Made by a program: the position numbers and the translations under genes. The notes below the pieces were generated by a model. That model had not been told where the DNA came from and ran no database searches. It saw only the letters and a list, made by a program, of their open reading frames with translations. A stretch of DNA of 64,000 bases from Collimonas sp. OK242 (GTDB lineage: Bacteria; Pseudomonadota; Gammaproteobacteria; Burkholderiales; Burkholderiaceae_D). Positions within the stretch are counted from its first letter, which is position 1. Each line of letters begins with the position of its first letter. This document shows, piece by piece, positions 25,873 to 34,563 of this stretch. The DNA lies in assembly GCF_900107095.1 (NCBI RefSeq), contig NZ_FNOR01000005.1, positions 216,078-280,077 of the forward strand. Direction: 5' to 3'.

Positions 25873-25924
25873 CTTATCTCCACCAGTTTGATTTTAAAAT
25901 CCGGATGTTTCTATTTGTTGAAAC

Positions 25925-26599
25925 TTACCAGCGCACCCCAAATACCCGATACAACTCGTCCAGAGCCTCCGCATTCAGCGGCTCCGGTTTATTGCGCGAC
26001 ATCAGCCACAAGCCTGCCGTTTCTTCCAGCTCTTCCAGCGCGAATGCCGCTTGCGAAATGCTTTCATGCCACACCACCGGCCCCAGCCGTTCCAGCAATA
26101 CGCCGCGCACGCTGGTTGCCAGCAGTTTGACTTGCTGCGCCACCTGCGGATCGCCGGGACGGCAATAAGGGATCAGCGGGATGCGGCCGACCTTCATCAC
26201 CTGATACGGCGTGATCGGCGGCAGCACTGCGCTGTCATGCCAGACGCCGGATAGTGTGAGCGCGACCAGATTGGTCGAATGGGTATGCACCACCGCCTGC
26301 ATCAGCGGATTGTTGTCGTAGACTGCGCGATGCAAGGTCAGCGTCTTCGACGGCTTGTCGCCGCTGATCCACTGGCCGCTCAGGTCGACCTTGGCGATCT
26401 GCGCCGGCGTCAGCCTGCCGAGACAGGCATCGGTCGGCGTGATCAGCCAGCCGTCATCCAGGCGGGCGCTGATGTTGCCTGCCGCGCCGACCGTGTAATT
26501 GCGCCGATACAGGCTGGCGCCGATCTCGCAGATTTCTTCCCGCAGCGCCTGTTCCTTGAGCGTGTGATTACCGCTGACCTGATTTTTTGAAGTAGTCAT
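25925..26599 (-). CDS. otnC: 3-oxo-tetronate 4-phosphate decarboxylase OtnC
   Basis: 224-aa class II aldolase/adducin-type metal enzyme that decarboxylates 3-oxo-tetronate 4-phosphate to dihydroxyacetone phosphate. The metal-binding HTHSTNLVALT is near residue 100 and TVGAAGNISARLDDG is the phosphate/substrate loop. Usual length about 210-220 aa. Its start overlaps the otnK stop by 4 bp. Confidence 0.92.
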   Translation of the reverse strand: MTTSKNQVSGNHTLKEQALREEICEIGASLYRRNYTVGAAGNISARLDDGWLITPTDACLGRLTPAQIAKVDLSGQWISGDKPSKTLTLHRAVYDNNPLMQAVVHTHSTNLVALTLSGVWHDSAVLPPITPYQVMKVGRIPLIPYCRPGDPQVAQQVKLLATSVRGVLLERLGPVVWHESISQAAFALEELEETAGLWLMSRNKPEPLNAEALDELYRVFGVRW

Positions 26600-27903
26600 A
26601 GACGAGCCTCGCCAAGTTGACGCAACGCTTTTTCAAAGAAATCGACACTGCCGAAATTGCCGGATTTCAGCGCCAGTGCTAACGGTGTCGCACCGGTCGA
26701 CGCCGTCGCCGGCACACCCGGATCGATTTGAGCGCCGATGCGCAGGGCATGCACGCCCAGCGCCTTGACCACGGCGCCGGAAGTTTCACCGCCTGCAATC
26801 ACAAAGCGCCGCACGCCGCCGGCCAGCAAGGCCGCCGCAATGTCGGCCAGCGCTTGCTCGATCAGCAAACCGGCGCGCTCGACGCCAAGTTTGGCCTGCA
26901 CCTGCTTCACTTGTTCCGGCGTGGTGGTGGCGTAGATCAGCGCTGGCTGCTGATGCAGATGATGTTGGGCGAAGGCCAACGCCTGCGCTGTCACGGGTTC
27001 GCCAGCGGCCAGCGCCAGCGGATCAATGCGGAACGCCGGGCGATTTGCTTCAATCCATGCGCTTACCTGCGCATTGGTGGCTTTGGATGCGCTGCCGGCC
27101 AGGACCACCGACAAGCCGTCGACCACAGGCAGTTCGCCGGCCCTTGCACCTTGTTGCGGATTGAGCAAACCTGCGCGCACGAAATTGCCGGGCAGGCCAA
27201 GCGCAATGCCGGAGCCGCCGGTGACCAGCGGCAAGCCGGCGCAGGCCGCGCCGATGGCGTACAGGTCCTGGTTTTCCAGGGCGTCGACAATCGCCATCCG
27301 CACCCCTTGCTGGCGCAGCACTTCAATCCCGGCGCGGATCTGGTCGGCACCTTGGGAAACCGTTGGATAAGCGATCAATCCAACCTTGGACCGGGTTTGC
27401 TGTTGCAGCACGCGCACCAGGTTCGGATCTGTCATCGGCGTCAATGGATGGTTTTGCATCCCCGATTCATTGAGCAGCTGGTCCTGGATAAACAGATGGC
27501 CGCGATACAGGGTGCGTCCGGTTTCCGGGAACACCGGGCAGGCAATCGTGAAATCGCTGCCCAGAGCCTGCAGCAACGCATCGGCAACCGGGCCGATATT
27601 GCCTTGCGCGGTAGAGTCGAAGGTAGAACAGTATTTGAAAAAGAACTGACGGCAGCCTTGCTGCTGCAGCCAGCTCAGCGCGGCCAGAGAAGCGGCGACG
27701 GCTTCTGCGGCAGGAATCGTGCGCGACTTCAGCGCTACCACGATGGCGTCCACTGCTTGCGGTGCGCTGTCCGGCACGCCGATGGTTTGCACCGTGCGCA
27801 TGCCTTCGCGCACCAGCATGTTGGCGAGGTCGGTGGCGCCGGTAAAGTCATCGGCGATGCAGCCGAGCAGGGGGCGTGTCGCTGCGCTTGCTTGTACTGA
27901 CAT
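26596..27903 (-). CDS. otnK: 3-oxo-tetronate kinase OtnK
   Basis: 435-aa four-carbon acid sugar kinase (DUF1537 family) phosphorylating 3-oxo-tetronate at C4. It has the N-terminal substrate domain, CIADDFTGATDLANMLVREG, and the C-terminal nucleotide-binding domain with VIAGGETSGAVVKALG. It follows ltnD by 3 bp and overlaps otnC by 4 bp, so translation is coupled along the operon. Confidence 0.93.
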   Translation of the reverse strand: MSVQASAATRPLLGCIADDFTGATDLANMLVREGMRTVQTIGVPDSAPQAVDAIVVALKSRTIPAAEAVAASLAALSWLQQQGCRQFFFKYCSTFDSTAQGNIGPVADALLQALGSDFTIACPVFPETGRTLYRGHLFIQDQLLNESGMQNHPLTPMTDPNLVRVLQQQTRSKVGLIAYPTVSQGADQIRAGIEVLRQQGVRMAIVDALENQDLYAIGAACAGLPLVTGGSGIALGLPGNFVRAGLLNPQQGARAGELPVVDGLSVVLAGSASKATNAQVSAWIEANRPAFRIDPLALAAGEPVTAQALAFAQHHLHQQPALIYATTTPEQVKQVQAKLGVERAGLLIEQALADIAAALLAGGVRRFVIAGGETSGAVVKALGVHALRIGAQIDPGVPATASTGATPLALALKSGNFGSVDFFEKALRQLGEARL

Positions 27904-27906
27904 GGC

Positions 27907-28800
27907 TTACTCCTGCGCCGTCGGTAACGTGATCCCGGGGAAGATCTTGATCACCGCGGAATCGTCCTCGCCGCCATGGCCGGCAGTGGACGCCATCATG
28001 AACATCTGGTGCGCAGCGGCTGACAGCGGCAGCGGAAATTTGCTGGCGCGTGCGGTATCGAGCACCAGGCCCAAATCCTTGACAAAGATATCGACTGCCG
28101 ACAGCGGCGTGTAATCGGCCTTCAGGATATGCGGCACACGATTTTCAAACATCCAAGAATTGCCGGCGCTGTTGGTGATTACCTCGTACAGGGCGTCGGC
28201 ATCGACGCCCTCGCGCAATCCCAACGCCATCGCTTCGGCAGCGGCAGCGATATGCACGCCGGCCAGCAGCTGGTTGATGATTTTTACCTTGGAGCCGATG
28301 CCATGCGCTTCGCCCAGCCGGTATACCTTGCCGGCAATCGCCGCCAGCACTGCTTCACCCTTTGCGTACGCCGCGGCCGGGCCGGAAGTCATCATGGTCA
28401 TTGCGCCGGACGCCGCGCGCGCCGCGCCGCCAGACAGCGGCGCATCCAGAAACAGCAGCTGTTGCGCCGCCAGTCGCTGGCCAAGCTTGACGGCATATTC
28501 CGGCGCCACGGTAGCGCTGGCGATCACCAGGCTGCCGGGACGCATGGCGGCCGCAGCGCCTTGTTCGCCGAACAGCACCTGCTCGGTTTGCGCGGCGTTG
28601 ACCACCACCGTAATCACCACTTCGCATTGCGCGCCGAGTTCGGCCGGGCTGTTGCAGACGATGCCGCCTTCGCTGGCGAACTGTTGTAAAACTTCCGGGC
28701 GGACATCGCATGCATGCGTGCGCAAGCCGGCCCGCAGCAAAGAACGGGCAACGCCCAAGCCCATGGCGCCAAGGCCGATTACACCTACGTTGATAGTCAT
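27907..28800 (-). CDS. ltnD: L-threonate dehydrogenase LtnD
   Basis: 297-aa NAD-dependent beta-hydroxyacid dehydrogenase. From ATG 28800: MTINVGVIGLGAMGLGVARS, with the dinucleotide-binding GxGxxG, then FLDAPLSGGAARAASGAMTM (substrate loop) and KVKIINQLLAGVHIAAAAEA (catalytic Lys). It oxidises L-threonate to 2-oxo-tetronate. Paralogous to glxR at 51670. An upstream ATG (28977) extends into the regulator gene and is rejected. Confidence 0.92.
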   Translation of the reverse strand: MTINVGVIGLGAMGLGVARSLLRAGLRTHACDVRPEVLQQFASEGGIVCNSPAELGAQCEVVITVVVNAAQTEQVLFGEQGAAAAMRPGSLVIASATVAPEYAVKLGQRLAAQQLLFLDAPLSGGAARAASGAMTMMTSGPAAAYAKGEAVLAAIAGKVYRLGEAHGIGSKVKIINQLLAGVHIAAAAEAMALGLREGVDADALYEVITNSAGNSWMFENRVPHILKADYTPLSAVDIFVKDLGLVLDTARASKFPLPLSAAAHQMFMMASTAGHGGEDDSAVIKIFPGITLPTAQE

Positions 28801-28813
28801 TGTTTGATCCTGA

Positions 28814-29566
28814 TTAATGGGTTTTTGCAGTGCTCTTGGTTTTCTGCTGAGTCTTGGCGGCGATAGCGCCTTGCGACAGACGCCGCGCAGCATTGAACAT
28901 ATGGTTTTGTGCCGCATTGCGCGCAGCCAGCGCGTCGCCGGCGGCGATCGCGGCAGCGATGGCGGCGTGTTCCTCATAGACCTGGCGCATGAAATCGTCG
29001 CGCCTGGCTTCGTTGCTGCGGGTGACGGCGGTGGCGGCTTCCAGGTACTGGCTCAGGAACGCCAGCGTTTGCAGCAAGAAGGGATTGCCGGTGGCTTCGG
29101 CGATGCTGCGATGGAACAGGACATCGGCCAGCACGCCGTCGCCGCCGGCGTCGACATCGGCGGCGATGCCTTTCAGCGCGCTTTCGATGGCTTTCAGCTG
29201 ACGCGGGGTGCGGCGGGTAGCTGCCAGCGCCGCCACTTCAGCGTCGATAGCGCGCCGCAGTTCAACAATCTGCAATACGGCATCGGCTGACGAAGCCTGG
29301 TCGAACTGGATCCGCAACGGCCGCAGATGGCCTTGCTGGCTGACATAGACGCCGCTGCCCTGACGCGGTTCGACCGCGCCTTCATTCTTCAAACGGGAAA
29401 TCGCTTCCCGCACCACGGTGCGGCTGACGCCGAATTGCTCGGACAGGGCAGGCTCGGTGGGCAGTTTTGCACCCGGGCCAAATTCGCCGGTTTCTATCTT
29501 TTTCAGCAATTCCTGGGCGACGGTATCGCTCAAGGAAGTCCGATTGGCATTCAGTTTATTGAACAT
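28814..29566 (-). CDS. GntR/FadR-family regulator of the tetronate operon
   Basis: 250-aa regulator with an N-terminal winged HTH (LPTEPALSEQFGVSRTVVRE, residues about 40-60) and an all-helical FCD C-terminal domain with metal/ligand residues (DVLFHRSIAEATGN). It is the promoter-proximal gene, 13 bp before ltnD, so it is probably autoregulated and responds to an operon substrate or intermediate. The C-terminal tail is Thr/Lys-rich. Confidence 0.9.
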   Translation of the reverse strand: MFNKLNANRTSLSDTVAQELLKKIETGEFGPGAKLPTEPALSEQFGVSRTVVREAISRLKNEGAVEPRQGSGVYVSQQGHLRPLRIQFDQASSADAVLQIVELRRAIDAEVAALAATRRTPRQLKAIESALKGIAADVDAGGDGVLADVLFHRSIAEATGNPFLLQTLAFLSQYLEAATAVTRSNEARRDDFMRQVYEEHAAIAAAIAAGDALAARNAAQNHMFNAARRLSQGAIAAKTQQKTKSTAKTH

Positions 29567-29879
29567 TTTGTCTCTTCCAACGGCATGTTTTTATCGTAAT
29601 GTGACCATATCATCATACGAATTGTTGGAAAAATCAAGACCTGTTGCAAAGACAGCCGGGTTCTGCCGCGACATTTACCACTGGTTTTATTGCCGGCAAT
29701 GTAAATAATGCAGTTCTTGTTCTGGGTTAATGAATAGCCCGGTCTTGATGGTTAAGATCGCATGGGGGACGTAAGGTCGCATCGGGTGGCGGCTGGTTGA
29801 CGCATGCTGCTGATTACATTCCAGTAGAATCCTGTCCTTGTGGAAAAAAAACATGTCACGCCAACAGGATTGATGTTTT
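29567..29879. other. 313-bp divergent intergenic region
   Basis: It separates the tetronate operon from the solute-binding protein gene. It is AT-rich close to the GntR gene (AATTCGTATGATGATATGG on the minus strand, a possible operator/promoter). On the right it holds an 8-bp inverted repeat, AATCCTGT (29828-29835) and ACAGGATT (29864-29871), just before the next ATG. I see no gene in it. Confidence 0.5.
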
Positions 29880-31043
29880 ATGAAAAAAATCACACGCTGT
29901 TATCTGCTGCCATCCACTGTTGCTCTCTTCATGTGGAGCGGCGCGGCCCTGGCGCAAATCCGGATAGGGGTGGATATCGCGGTAACCGGGCCGGCGGCGG
30001 CGATTGGCGCATCAACAAAAAATGCCATCCTGCTATGGCCGAAAGAGATCGCCGGTCAGAAGGTCGAGTACATCATCCTGGATGACGCTTCCGATCCGAC
30101 CAACGCGGTGCGTAATGTGCGCAAGCTGATCAATGAAGAAAAAGTCGACCTGATTGTGGGGCCGAATACCACGCCTGCCGCACTGGCGTTGCTGGATGTG
30201 GTGTCTGAGGCGGAAACGCCGCTGCTGGCGCTGGCGGCATCGGCCTCTATCGTCGAGCCGCAAGATGCCAGGCGCGCCTGGGTCTTCAAGCTGCCGCAAA
30301 ACGATACGCATATGGCGACCATTTTGACCCAGCACATGGCTGACAACGGCATCAAGACGGTGGCGTTCATCGGCTTTGCGGATGCTTACGGCGACAGCTG
30401 GTGGCGCGAGTTCTCGCGCCTGGCCGAACTCAGGAAAATCAAGGTCGTCGCCAGCGAACGCTACAACCGTAACGACACCAGCGTCACCGGGCAGATTCTC
30501 AAGATCATGTCGGCGCAACCGGATGCGGTACTGATCGCCGCGTCGGCGACACCGGCGGTATTGCCGCAAAAGACGCTGGCCGAGCGCGGCTACAAGGGCC
30601 GCATTTATCAGACGCACGGCATCGCCACGGCGGATTTCCTGAAAGTCGGCGGCAAGGACGTCGAAGGCACTTTCTTTCCGACCGGGCCGGCGGTGGTGGC
30701 TAAACAATTGCCGTTATCGAATCCGGTCAGGAAAACCGCGCTGGCTTTCACCAGCCGCTATGAAGCTGCTTACGGCGTCGACAGCGTGACCCAGTTTGCC
30801 GCCGATGCCTGGGGCGCTTACATGCTGATCGCCAATGCGCTGCCGCAAGCGCTCAAGTCAGCCCAGCCCGGCAGCAGGCAGTTCCGCATGGCGCTGCGGA
30901 ATGCGCTGGAAAACACGCATGACCTGACCATCCCGCAAGGGGTGGTCAACATGAATCCCAAAGATCACGTCGGTCTGGACCAGCGTTCACGCGTGATGGG
31001 CCGGATCGTGAATAATAAATTTACCTATGCTTATGGCGGCTGA
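29880..31043 (+). CDS. Periplasmic branched-chain-amino-acid-type ABC solute-binding protein (orphan)
   Basis: 387 aa. The signal peptide MKKITRCYLLPSTVALFMWS ends near ALAQ. The mature part starts IRIGVDIAVTGPAAAIG, the type I periplasmic fold of LivJ-like receptors (Peripla_BP_6). No permease or ATPase genes are adjacent, so it either serves a transporter encoded elsewhere or is a sensor. The ligand is unknown: the family binds amino acids, amides, aromatic acids and others. The start has no clear ribosome-binding site except AGGAT inside an inverted repeat. Confidence 0.88.
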   Translation: MKKITRCYLLPSTVALFMWSGAALAQIRIGVDIAVTGPAAAIGASTKNAILLWPKEIAGQKVEYIILDDASDPTNAVRNVRKLINEEKVDLIVGPNTTPAALALLDVVSEAETPLLALAASASIVEPQDARRAWVFKLPQNDTHMATILTQHMADNGIKTVAFIGFADAYGDSWWREFSRLAELRKIKVVASERYNRNDTSVTGQILKIMSAQPDAVLIAASATPAVLPQKTLAERGYKGRIYQTHGIATADFLKVGGKDVEGTFFPTGPAVVAKQLPLSNPVRKTALAFTSRYEAAYGVDSVTQFAADAWGAYMLIANALPQALKSAQPGSRQFRMALRNALENTHDLTIPQGVVNMNPKDHVGLDQRSRVMGRIVNNKFTYAYGG

Positions 31044-31044
31044 C

Positions 31045-32253
31045 ATGTCTCTGACTGCAATAAACTGGAAAGCAAAGAAGATGGCATTGTTCTGGTTGTG
31101 GTTGCGCGGTTTTATCCCCGGGCCAGTAATGGTCAATGCCACCGAGCGCCTGCGCGCCTGCAGTGGCGCCTTGTTGGGGATCTTGCTGACGGGACTGGTG
31201 AGCCACTGGGCGCTGGGTTCCAGTGCGCCCTTGCCTTTGCTGATTGCGCCGATGGGCGCTTCTGCCGTGTTGCTGTTCGGCGTGCCGGCCAGCCCATTGG
31301 CGCAGCCGTGGTCTATCATCGGCGGCAACCTGGTGGCGGCCGTGATTGGCGTCAGCTGCGCACGTTGGATTCCCGATCCCGTGCTGGCGCCGGCGATTGC
31401 CGTGTCCGCTGCGATCGGCGCCATGTTTGCCTTGCGTTGCCTGCATCCGCCTAGCGGCGCAGTGACGCTGACTGCGGTGCTGGGCGGCCCGGCGGTGACC
31501 AGCCAGGGTTTTCATTTCGTGCTGACGCCGGTGCTGCTGAATTCCTTTTTGCTGCTATCGGTAGCGCTGTTGTTCAATAACGCTACCCGCCGCCGCTATC
31601 CGCATGTCGCCCATGCCGACCTCGGTAAATTGCATCAGACCAAAGACCAGCCCAGCGGCAGGCGCATCGGTTTTACGCAGGAAGATCTGGATTATGTATT
31701 GCACCAATACAATCAGGTGCTGGACGTCAGCCGGGATGATCTGGAAGACCTGATCCTGCAAACGGAATTGCATGCTTATCAACGCCGTTTCGGCGCGATT
31801 ACTTGCGCCGACATCATGTCGCGCGATGTCATCAGCGTCGAATATGGCACGTCGCTGGAAGATGCATGGGGGCTGTTGTTAAAGCACAGGATCAAGGCCT
31901 TGCCGGTGATTAATTCCGCACGGCGCCTGATCGGCATCATCACCCAGACCGATTTCATGCGCCAGGCGAATTTGCAGGTGTACACCGGTTTTGAGCAGAA
32001 ACTCAAGCAGTTCATCCGACGCACCACCAATACCCATTCCGACAAGCCGGAAGTGGTCGGCCAGATCATGACGGCCAAGGTGCAAAGCGCGGAGGAGGAT
32101 GCGCATATCGTGGAACTGGTGCAGCCTTTGTCCGATTCCGGCATCCATCACATCCCGATTGTCGATGACCAGCGGCGCCTGGTCGGCATGGTGACGCAGT
32201 CCGACATGGTCGCCGCTTTGTATCGCGGGAATGCGAATTTAACCACAGTGTAA
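31045..32253 (+). CDS. HPP-family membrane protein with C-terminal CBS pair
   Basis: 402 aa from ATG 31045; an in-frame ATG at 31027 would overlap the previous gene by 17 bp. The N-terminal half has four to five membrane helices of the HPP family (APLPLLIAPMGASAVLLFG, CLHPPSGAVTLTAVLGGP, the H-P-P signature). The C-terminal half carries two CBS modules (ADIMSRDVISVEYGTSLEDA and VGQIMTAKVQSAEEDAHIVE), which usually bind adenine nucleotides. HPP proteins in plants and cyanobacteria transport nitrite; here the substrate is unknown. Confidence 0.88.
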   Translation: MSLTAINWKAKKMALFWLWLRGFIPGPVMVNATERLRACSGALLGILLTGLVSHWALGSSAPLPLLIAPMGASAVLLFGVPASPLAQPWSIIGGNLVAAVIGVSCARWIPDPVLAPAIAVSAAIGAMFALRCLHPPSGAVTLTAVLGGPAVTSQGFHFVLTPVLLNSFLLLSVALLFNNATRRRYPHVAHADLGKLHQTKDQPSGRRIGFTQEDLDYVLHQYNQVLDVSRDDLEDLILQTELHAYQRRFGAITCADIMSRDVISVEYGTSLEDAWGLLLKHRIKALPVINSARRLIGIITQTDFMRQANLQVYTGFEQKLKQFIRRTTNTHSDKPEVVGQIMTAKVQSAEEDAHIVELVQPLSDSGIHHIPIVDDQRRLVGMVTQSDMVAALYRGNANLTTV

Positions 32254-32305
32254 GGACGCCACGCATCCAGTAATTGCTGCAAACCGGCCTCGGGCTTACA
32301 ATGGC

Positions 32306-32545
32306 GGGGTTTTGGTGCACGCGGACATGTCCATGTCCGCAGTTAAACGGGAAACACGGCGCCAGGCGACTCGACAAGAGCGCCGACCAACGTGTGCTGC
32401 CCCCGCAACGGTAAAACAAGCGTCGCCGGTTGAATTCATCATGATTTACCTAGCGACAGAGCGCGTCCCATACCACTGTGCATTTGCATGGGAAGGTTAC
32501 GCGCTCCGACTTGTTAGCCCGGATACCGGCCAGATCAGGGGGAGT
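32306..32545 (+). ncRNA. Cobalamin (AdoCbl-type) riboswitch
   Basis: All conserved cores of a cobalamin riboswitch are present in order: GGTGC near 32314, TTAAACGGGAA (32343-32353), the B12-box part GCTGCCCCCGCAACGGTAA (32396-32414), and the 3' element AGCCCGGATACCGGCC (32516-32531). It lies about 90 nt upstream of btuB, and another hairpin-forming stretch (CCGGGCTTGC near 32588) lies between. It is expected to shut off btuB expression when cobalamin is plentiful. Ends are approximate. Confidence 0.95.
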
Positions 32546-32633
32546 AAGGAATAAACACTACGTGCTTGTTCGCTACTACTGTTGCAACCGGGCTTGCGGG
32601 GAAGCAGGCCGGGGACTCTTATCGTATCCAAAC

Positions 32634-34523
32634 ATGACATTCTCTTTATCACGCCGCTGCGGCGCGACCTTGAAGCCGCTCGCGCTTGCTTCAGCCATCC
32701 TCTCAATTGCTACTTCAGCTGCGGCCGTATCGGCGCAAACTACGCAGGACCAGGCTCTGGTGCCGGTGGTAGTCACCGCTGCCCGCATCGAGCAAGCGCA
32801 AACCGATGCGTTGCCGCACACCACGGTGATCAGCGCCGAAGACATCCGCAATTCGCAAGCGCCGGATTTGCCGGCATTGCTGGAACGCGAAGCCGGTATC
32901 CAGATCACTCGCGTCGGCGGTCCCGGCCAGCAGGCTTCCTTGTTCATGCGCGGCGCGAATTCCTCGGAAACCCTGATCATGATCGACGGCGTGCCGATGC
33001 GGCGCCAGGCGTCGTTCGGCTTGCCGGCGCTTGAGAATATCTTGCCGGACCAGATCGATCACATCGAAATCGTGCGCGGCAACGTCTCGGCCATCTACGG
33101 TTCCGGCGCGATCGGCGGCGTAGTGCAGATCTTCACCAAACGCGGCAACGGCGCGCCGGCGTTCAACGCTTCGGTCGAAGCCGGCTCGCGCGGTACTTAC
33201 CAAGGTAACGTCGGCGTCAACGGCAAGAGCGGCGATACCCGTTATGCGTTGTCGTTGACACGCTTCAAGACAGATGGATTCTCGGCGCAGAATCCCTTGC
33301 AAAACCCGAACGTCAATCCGGACCGCAATGGCGACGGCAATACCAGCGTCTCGGGCTCGGTGTCGCAGGAATGGCGCAAGGGTAATGAGATAGGCGCTCG
33401 CGTGTACGCCAACGATTCCAAGTACACTTTCGACGATGCTTTTGGCACGCCGACTGACCAGAACAACGGCCATTCGAAGAGCCAGTCGATTGCGGTATTC
33501 TCGAAAAACAGCTTTACCCAGGACTGGACCTCAATCCTGACCTTGTCGCAAAACGTCAACCGCGACAAGCTGGAAGACCTGAGCAGCTTCGGCAACAGCA
33601 GCAATGGCTACAAGAGCACGCAAAACCTGCTGCAATGGGCCAACGAGTTGCGCCTGTCGCCGCTGTGGGTGGCCAATGCCGGCGTCGACGCCGGCCGTGA
33701 AAAGGCAGAGGTCAATTCCAACAGCAGCTTTGGCAACAGCAGCAATAGCTTCTCGCGTTCGACTTCCAGTGTGTATGCCGGCGTAAACGGCAAGATCGGC
33801 GCCAATCAATTTCAATTGAATGTGCGGCATGACGATGTCGGCGGCTCAGGCTCGGACAATACCGGTTACCTGGGTTATGGCTATGCCCTGACCGATTCCG
33901 TCAAGCTGATCGCCAATGCGTCGACTGCATTCAATGCACCGACGCCGGTACAATTGTTCGACCCCTTGTACGGCAACGTCAATCTGAAGGCGGAGCGTTC
34001 GAAATCTTACGAGCTGGGCGTGCAGTACGCTGCCGGCGCTACGTTGTTGCGCGCCACGCTGTTCGATACCCGCACGCGCGACCAGTTCGGCTACGATCCG
34101 CTTACCTTTCAAACCATCAATATTGCGCGCGCCAAGAACCAGGGCCTGGAGTTGAGCGCCAGCACCACCTTGGCGGCAATCGACTGGCGCGCCAGTTTGA
34201 CGCTGCAGAATCCAAAGAACGAATCGACCGGCCAAACCTTGGTACGTCGCGCCAAAACCCTGGGTTCGCTGGGTGCCGCCAAAAGCTTAGGCGCCTGGCG
34301 CATCGGCGCCGATGTCCAATACACCGACAGCCGTACCGATATTCCCGGCAATCCCAAACTGGCTCCGTACTGGCTGACCAACGCCAATGCGCGCTATCAG
34401 TTGAACAAGGAAATATCGTTGTTCGGTCGCGTCGACAATCTGTTCAATCGCGATTATCAAACCGCCTATGGCTATAACCAGCCATCACGCGGCGTCTTTG
34501 TTGGTGTAAATTGGCAGCAGTAA
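32634..34523 (+). CDS. btuB: TonB-dependent cobalamin receptor BtuB
   Basis: 629-aa outer-membrane receptor. A signal peptide (MTFSLSRRCG...SAAAVSAQ) precedes a TonB box-like VVVTAARIEQ and a plug domain (LPALLEREAGIQITRVGGPG, MIDGVPMRR, then IEIVRGNVSAIYGSGAIGGV). A beta-barrel follows and ends in NWQQ after DNLFNRDYQTAYGYNQPSRG. The riboswitch upstream fixes the substrate as a corrinoid. I chose ATG 32634; the open frame extends upstream through riboswitch sequence to 32478 without being coding. Confidence 0.95.
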   Translation: MTFSLSRRCGATLKPLALASAILSIATSAAAVSAQTTQDQALVPVVVTAARIEQAQTDALPHTTVISAEDIRNSQAPDLPALLEREAGIQITRVGGPGQQASLFMRGANSSETLIMIDGVPMRRQASFGLPALENILPDQIDHIEIVRGNVSAIYGSGAIGGVVQIFTKRGNGAPAFNASVEAGSRGTYQGNVGVNGKSGDTRYALSLTRFKTDGFSAQNPLQNPNVNPDRNGDGNTSVSGSVSQEWRKGNEIGARVYANDSKYTFDDAFGTPTDQNNGHSKSQSIAVFSKNSFTQDWTSILTLSQNVNRDKLEDLSSFGNSSNGYKSTQNLLQWANELRLSPLWVANAGVDAGREKAEVNSNSSFGNSSNSFSRSTSSVYAGVNGKIGANQFQLNVRHDDVGGSGSDNTGYLGYGYALTDSVKLIANASTAFNAPTPVQLFDPLYGNVNLKAERSKSYELGVQYAAGATLLRATLFDTRTRDQFGYDPLTFQTINIARAKNQGLELSASTTLAAIDWRASLTLQNPKNESTGQTLVRRAKTLGSLGAAKSLGAWRIGADVQYTDSRTDIPGNPKLAPYWLTNANARYQLNKEISLFGRVDNLFNRDYQTAYGYNQPSRGVFVGVNWQQ

Positions 34524-34563
34524 TCGCCTAATCGGCCGACCAACCAACGAAACGCTCACACCA

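Noticed and set aside
32478..32633. N-terminal extension of BtuB from ATG 32478
   Set aside because: This stretch overlaps the cobalamin riboswitch core; the signal peptide starts at ATG 32634.
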